Positions 13,092 through 15,872 of a stretch of DNA of 15,872 nt are shown here, piece after piece; position 1 is the stretch's first letter; each line of letters opens with the position of its first letter. The stretch is from Phytoactinopolyspora endophytica (lineage in GTDB: Bacteria; Actinomycetota; Actinomycetes; Jiangellales; Jiangellaceae). The position numbers and the translations under genes were made by a program. The DNA lies in contig NZ_ML142849.1 of the NCBI RefSeq assembly GCF_004138495.1, forward strand, positions 388,027-403,898, given 5' to 3'. Below the pieces are notes generated by a model. The model was not told the DNA's origin, ran no database searches, and saw nothing but the letters and a program-made list of their open reading frames with translations.

Positions 13092-14039
13092 ATGAGCCGG
13101 CTCAAGCATCGCACCGATGGCGACGGGTGGGTTGAGTGTGACTGCGGACAGCGTCACTGGGGCATCTACGGCTCAGCCGGGCTGATGCTCGTCGACCCGG
13201 TACGCGGCGTGCTGCTGCAGCATCGCGCCCACTGGAGCCATCACGGCGGCACCTGGGGCGTGCCCGGCGGCGCCCGTGCGTCCGGCGAAGGACCGCTCGA
13301 CGGCGCCGTCCGGGAGGCACACGAGGAGGCCGCCATACCACCCGGCCTCGTGCGACCCAGTCACGCCTGGGTGGAGGACCACGGCCCCTGGTCCTACACC
13401 ACGATCGTCGCGACGGCCGACGGCCCCGTGGACGCGTATGCTTCCGACCCGGAGAGTCTCGCGATCTCCTGGATGCCGATCGACGACGTCGCCGGCCTGC
13501 CGCTTCTGCCGGCGTTCGGGACGTTGTGGCCATCGATCCGCGAGCAGGCGTTCCGCCGGCTGGTGCTGGTCGTCGACGCGGCCAACGTCGTCGGTTCACG
13601 ACCGGACGGATGGTGGCACGACCGTGCCGGCGCCACTGCCAAGCTGCGAAACAACCTCACTGGTGCCGGGCCGCTGCCCGCTGCCGACCTGCATCTTCCC
13701 GCCACCTCCTGGTGGCCTCAGATCCATCTCGTCGTCGAAGGCGACGCCCGCGCCGTCGACGAAGCGCCCGCCGACCACGCGCTGCCCGACGACGACGGTA
13801 CAGACGTCTCGACGCAGACACACCAGCAGCTGAGTTCGATGCGCCGAAGCGTGACGATCGAGCGGGCACCCGGCAGCGGCGACGACACGATCGTCGATGT
13901 CACGGCCGGCGCCGTGGGCCAGCGCCCGGACGACCATGTCGTCGTCGTGACGGCGGACCGTGAGCTCAGACGCCGGGTTGAGGAGGTCGGCGCCACGACC
14001 ATCGGTCCGGGTACACTGCAGCGCGTGCTGGACGCCTGA
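13092..14039 (+). CDS. NUDIX hydrolase fused to a PIN/NYN-like domain
   Basis: A 315-residue two-domain protein. Residues 10-25 form a CxC-containing N-terminal strand (VECDCGQRHWG). The NUDIX domain spans about 25-155, with the box G60-x5-E66-x7-R74-E75-A-H-E78-E79-A-A81-I82. The usual glycine near the end of the box is alanine here; the metal-binding glutamates are kept. The C-terminal half (about 155-315) starts VLVVDAANVVG (Asp162, Asn165) and ends VVVVTADRELRRRVEEVGA (Asp289), like NYN/YacP PIN-type RNases. A coupled RNA-processing or nucleotide-cleaning role is inferred. The start is ATG 13092; GTG 13086 is an alternative. No clear Shine-Dalgarno sequence is visible. Its stop codon lies in a long hairpin shared with the convergent Ku gene. 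Confidence 0.88.
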   Translation: MSRLKHRTDGDGWVECDCGQRHWGIYGSAGLMLVDPVRGVLLQHRAHWSHHGGTWGVPGGARASGEGPLDGAVREAHEEAAIPPGLVRPSHAWVEDHGPWSYTTIVATADGPVDAYASDPESLAISWMPIDDVAGLPLLPAFGTLWPSIREQAFRRLVLVVDAANVVGSRPDGWWHDRAGATAKLRNNLTGAGPLPAADLHLPATSWWPQIHLVVEGDARAVDEAPADHALPDDDGTDVSTQTHQQLSSMRRSVTIERAPGSGDDTIVDVTAGAVGQRPDDHVVVVTADRELRRRVEEVGATTIGPGTLQRVLDA

Positions 14040-14114
14040 GGGTTCGTGGCCTCACGTTTCGCTGACGGCGTTCATGGCCGGCCCAAGCGTAACGACAGGC
14101 CACGAACCCCTCAG
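14036..14114. terminator. Long hairpin at the NUDIX-NYN / Ku convergent junction
   Basis: Perfect 13-bp arms GGGTTCGTGGCCT (14040-14052) and AGGCCACGAACCC (14097-14109) extend outward through CTGA/TCAG with one bulged base. They continue inward through CGTTTCGCT/AGCGTAACG with one mismatch. The left arm includes the NUDIX-NYN stop codon. A bidirectional terminator is the simplest reading. Confidence 0.65.
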
Positions 14115-14157
14115 CACTGGCGAGACCTTCGCCGTCGAGGTACGTCTCGAGCGGAAC

Positions 14158-14937
14158 CTACGCGGACTTGCGGGACTTGGCCTGCTCCACGCTCTGGCGC
14201 AGCGCCTCCATCAGGTCCACGACCTTGCCTTCTTCAGGCTCCTCCGCGGGCGCCTCCACCTCGACGCCATCCGTCTTCGCCGCGATGACCTCCAGCAACG
14301 CTTTGCGGTACTCGTCGGTGTACTCCTCCGAATCGAAGTCACCGGACAAGGTCTCGATGTAGGACTCGGCCATCGCCATCTCCTGCTCGCGCACCTTGAC
14401 GTCCTCGTCCAGGAACCCGAACTCGGGGCGACGGATCTCGTCCGGCCAGAGCATGGTCTGCACAACGAGGACGCCCTCGTGCGAACGGAGCACCGCCAGC
14501 CGTTCCCGGTTCCGCAGGGCCACCTTCACCACACCCACCCGGCCGGACTCCTCCAGCGCGTCGCGCAGCAGCGCATACGGCTTCGTGTCACCCGTCGGCT
14601 CGACGTAGTAGGCGCGCGAGAGCGCCGTGGGGTCGATCTGGGCGAACGGAACGAACCCCAGCACCTCCACCGCCCTGTTCGACGCCACCGGCAGATCCGC
14701 GAGATCGTCGCTGCTCAGGATCACCATCTCGCCGTCAGGCATCTCATATCCCTTGGCGATGTCCGCATAGGCGACCTCCTCGCCGTCCTTTTCGCAGACC
14801 CGGCGGTACCGGATGCGGCCGCCGTCGGCGGCGTGGACTTGCCGGAAGCTGACGTCCTTCTCCTCGGTGGCCGACACGAGCCGCACCGGAATCGACACCA
14901 GCCCGAAGGAGATCGAGCCTTTCCATACCGTCTGCAT
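14158..14937 (-). CDS. ku: Bacterial Ku DNA end-binding protein (NHEJ)
   Basis: A 259-residue homodimeric Ku. It starts MQTVWKGSISFGLVSIPVRLVSATEE, the hallmark N-terminus, and shows FRQVHAADGGRIRYRRVCEKDGEEV, the YEMPDGEMVILSSDDL strand, RAYYVEPTGDTKPYALLRDAL and FDSEEYTDEYRKALLEVI with a C-terminal basic end. It forms a ring on DNA ends and recruits LigD for non-homologous end joining. No LigD gene is in the window. The C-terminal extension is short (ends EQAKSRKSA), without the long lysine-rich tail of some actinobacterial Ku proteins. The start is ATG 14937 with AAGGGA upstream. It is monocistronic. Confidence 0.96.
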   Translation of the reverse strand: MQTVWKGSISFGLVSIPVRLVSATEEKDVSFRQVHAADGGRIRYRRVCEKDGEEVAYADIAKGYEMPDGEMVILSSDDLADLPVASNRAVEVLGFVPFAQIDPTALSRAYYVEPTGDTKPYALLRDALEESGRVGVVKVALRNRERLAVLRSHEGVLVVQTMLWPDEIRRPEFGFLDEDVKVREQEMAMAESYIETLSGDFDSEEYTDEYRKALLEVIAAKTDGVEVEAPAEEPEEGKVVDLMEALRQSVEQAKSRKSA

Positions 14938-15045
14938 CCGAGTCCCCGTCCCTTACCGATCGATACCTGTGATGATGCCGTCAAATATCTCGCTTCGCCA
15001 GTAAGACCATTCTCGGCACCCGAACTCATCGGCGCGCCTACACGG

Positions 15046-15075
15046 TTGCGTCGCTTTTTCATGACAGCCTGATAA
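15046..15075 (+). promoter_or_regulatory. Possible promoter of the small zinc-ribbon gene
   Basis: TTGCGT followed 18 bp later by TGATAA lies about 20 bp upstream of the ATG at 15095, with the ribosome-binding site between. The run of T (CTTTTTC) in the spacer is AT-rich for this genome. The -35 is weak. Confidence 0.35.
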
Positions 15076-15094
15076 AGAATCGAGGAGGTCGTCG

Positions 15095-15259
15095 ATGAAC
15101 CCGCTCACCAGCCAATGTGCGGAATGTGGCCGCGACGCCGAGTTCGACCCGGTTCCCGACGCGATGCCCACCGAATACATCTGCCGCCGCTGCGCCGCCG
15201 CCTACCTGGTCGATTCCGCGTCCATCGGTGACGCGCCACCACTGCACGCCGTCGCCTGA
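15095..15259 (+). CDS. Small zinc-ribbon protein with two CxxC motifs
   Basis: A 54-residue ORF, MNPLTSQCAECGRDAEF through HAVA. Two CxxC knuckles, Cys8-Ala-Glu-Cys11 and Cys30-Arg-Arg-Cys33, are 18 residues apart, the pattern of a single zinc ribbon. An excellent GGAGG ribosome-binding site (15084-15088) sits six bases before the ATG, and a possible promoter is upstream. Function is unknown; such small zinc ribbons may bind nucleic acid or a protein partner. It is divergent from the Ku gene and convergent with the methyltransferase gene. Confidence 0.75.
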   Translation: MNPLTSQCAECGRDAEFDPVPDAMPTEYICRRCAAAYLVDSASIGDAPPLHAVA

Positions 15260-15381
15260 CGCTTACTCGCCGCCCATACCCTGAACCGGAGCCGCTCTCC
15301 GCGGTCTCCTGCTGTGCGCCGCGCCCACGGCGCCGGGCTAAGCACCTTCGCCGACCACGAGACCAACTGAAAGCCGGACAA

Positions 15382-15488
15382 GGGCCGGGGAACTTCTTCG
15401 ACCGATCTTCGGCCGGCGGCAGACCTACGCAACCAGTACCCCACGCCGCCCGCCGGCCGCGTGAGAGGGAGAAGAAGTCCCCCGGCCC
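15382..15488. terminator. 107-nt near-palindromic hairpin between convergent genes
   Basis: Outer arms of 18 bp with one mismatch lie at 15382-15399 (GGGCCGGGGAACTTCTTC) and 15471-15488. Inner perfect 10-bp arms, CGGCCGGCGG (15410-15419) and CCGCCGGCCG (15450-15459), lie symmetrically inside. The whole would form a long two-tier stem. It lies between the small zinc-ribbon gene and the RNA methyltransferase gene, so a bidirectional terminator is likely. The size is unusual. Confidence 0.6.
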
Positions 15489-15541
15489 ACCCAGACGACC
15501 CCAGACGTCTCGGCCCGGAAGGCGATGGCACGCAAACCAGG

Positions 15542-15872
15542 TCAGCGCAGCGCATAGCAGGCGACGGCGGTAGCCGCGGCGACGTTCAGCGAATCCACCC
15601 CACCTTCCATCGGGATTCGCACTCGTCTGTCCGCCGACCTCATCCATCGTGGCGTCAGGCCTTCACCCTCGGTGCCCACGAGCAGCGCCAGCCGCTCCGG
15701 CGGTATCGCCTCAGCCAGGTCCACGGCGTCATCCGCGGGTGTCAGCGCCCACACCTCGAACCCGGCGGCGTGGATAGCCGTAGGGCCGTTGTACCAGTCA
15801 TCGACGCGTGTGAACGGCACCGAGAAGACGGTGCCCATAGACACCTTCACGGCCCGGCGGTAGAGCGGGTCG
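15542..15872 (-). CDS. SpoU/TrmH-family RNA 2'-O-methyltransferase, C-terminal part
   Basis: The frame is open from the right edge to TGA at 15542, giving 110 residues of the C-terminal SPOUT catalytic domain. Motifs in order: DPLYRRAVKVSMGTVFSVPF (motif 1), LALLVGTEGEGL (motif 2, SAM pocket) and IPMEGGVDSLNVAAATAVACY (motif 3), all canonical for the trefoil-knot fold. It transfers methyl from S-adenosylmethionine to a ribose 2'-OH of rRNA or tRNA; the exact target cannot be told. The N-terminal part lies outside the window. The internal GTG/ATG codons near 15850 are not the true start, because the domain continues upstream of them. Confidence 0.92.
   Translation of the reverse strand, partial: DPLYRRAVKVSMGTVFSVPFTRVDDWYNGPTAIHAAGFEVWALTPADDAVDLAEAIPPERLALLVGTEGEGLTPRWMRSADRRVRIPMEGGVDSLNVAAATAVACYALR

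Noticed and set aside
1..15872. CRISPR array or insertion sequence
   Set aside because: No regularly spaced direct repeats and no transposase or integrase coding sequence were seen in the window.

Overview
The window is high-GC DNA with actinobacterial character: third codon positions are GC-rich, GTG and TTG starts are common, and the gene families (MmyB-type regulator, ECF41 sigma factor, NUDIX fused to a PIN/NYN-like domain, bacterial Ku) are typical of Streptosporangiales, Streptomycetales and relatives. No genus can be named from the sequence alone.

Left part (1-2330): an SDR oxidoreductase gene (131-916, minus) is divergent from an MmyB-like regulator (1002-1859, plus), a known actinobacterial pairing. 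Next come the decayed 3' end of a HigB-like toxin gene (about 1870-2010) and an intact XRE antitoxin that overlaps it by ATGA.

Accessory part (2330-6180), all minus strand: a single-gene ATPase with a DUF234-type PD-(D/E)xK nuclease tail (2744-4216), a NUDIX hydrolase (4744-5244) and a Phd/PIN toxin-antitoxin pair (5445-6130). Each of these three units is followed, 11-64 bp after its stop codon, by a copy of a short repeat with core GAGTGTCCGAG. Two copies align over 71 bp and one is bounded by a perfect 10-bp inverted repeat. The core resembles the 3' end of the tRNA-Leu at 10724-10811. This cassette-like layout is the most unusual feature of the window.

Middle (6445-10556): an ECF41 (SigJ-like) sigma factor with a fused SnoaL-like domain (minus) is divergent from a zinc-less quinone-oxidoreductase-like gene (plus). 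Between them lies what looks like the first ten codons of a DoxX gene. A DUF899 thioredoxin-like protein (minus) and a ParDE toxin-antitoxin operon (minus) follow. The ParDE promoter places the predicted transcript start at the start codon.

Right part (10724-15872) looks like core chromosome: tRNA-Leu(GAG), an operon of an aldose 1-epimerase-like gene and a polytopic membrane protein (minus), a divergent NUDIX-NYN fusion (plus), Ku for NHEJ (minus), a 54-residue two-CxxC zinc-ribbon protein (plus), and the C-terminal part of a SpoU/TrmH RNA methyltransferase that runs off the right edge (minus). Two long imperfect hairpins (14036-14114 and 15382-15488) sit exactly in the two convergent junctions of this part.

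The genes fall into self-contained modules rather than one pathway: redox genes with their own regulators, three toxin-antitoxin loci in different states of preservation, an ATPase-nuclease, and DNA/RNA maintenance genes.
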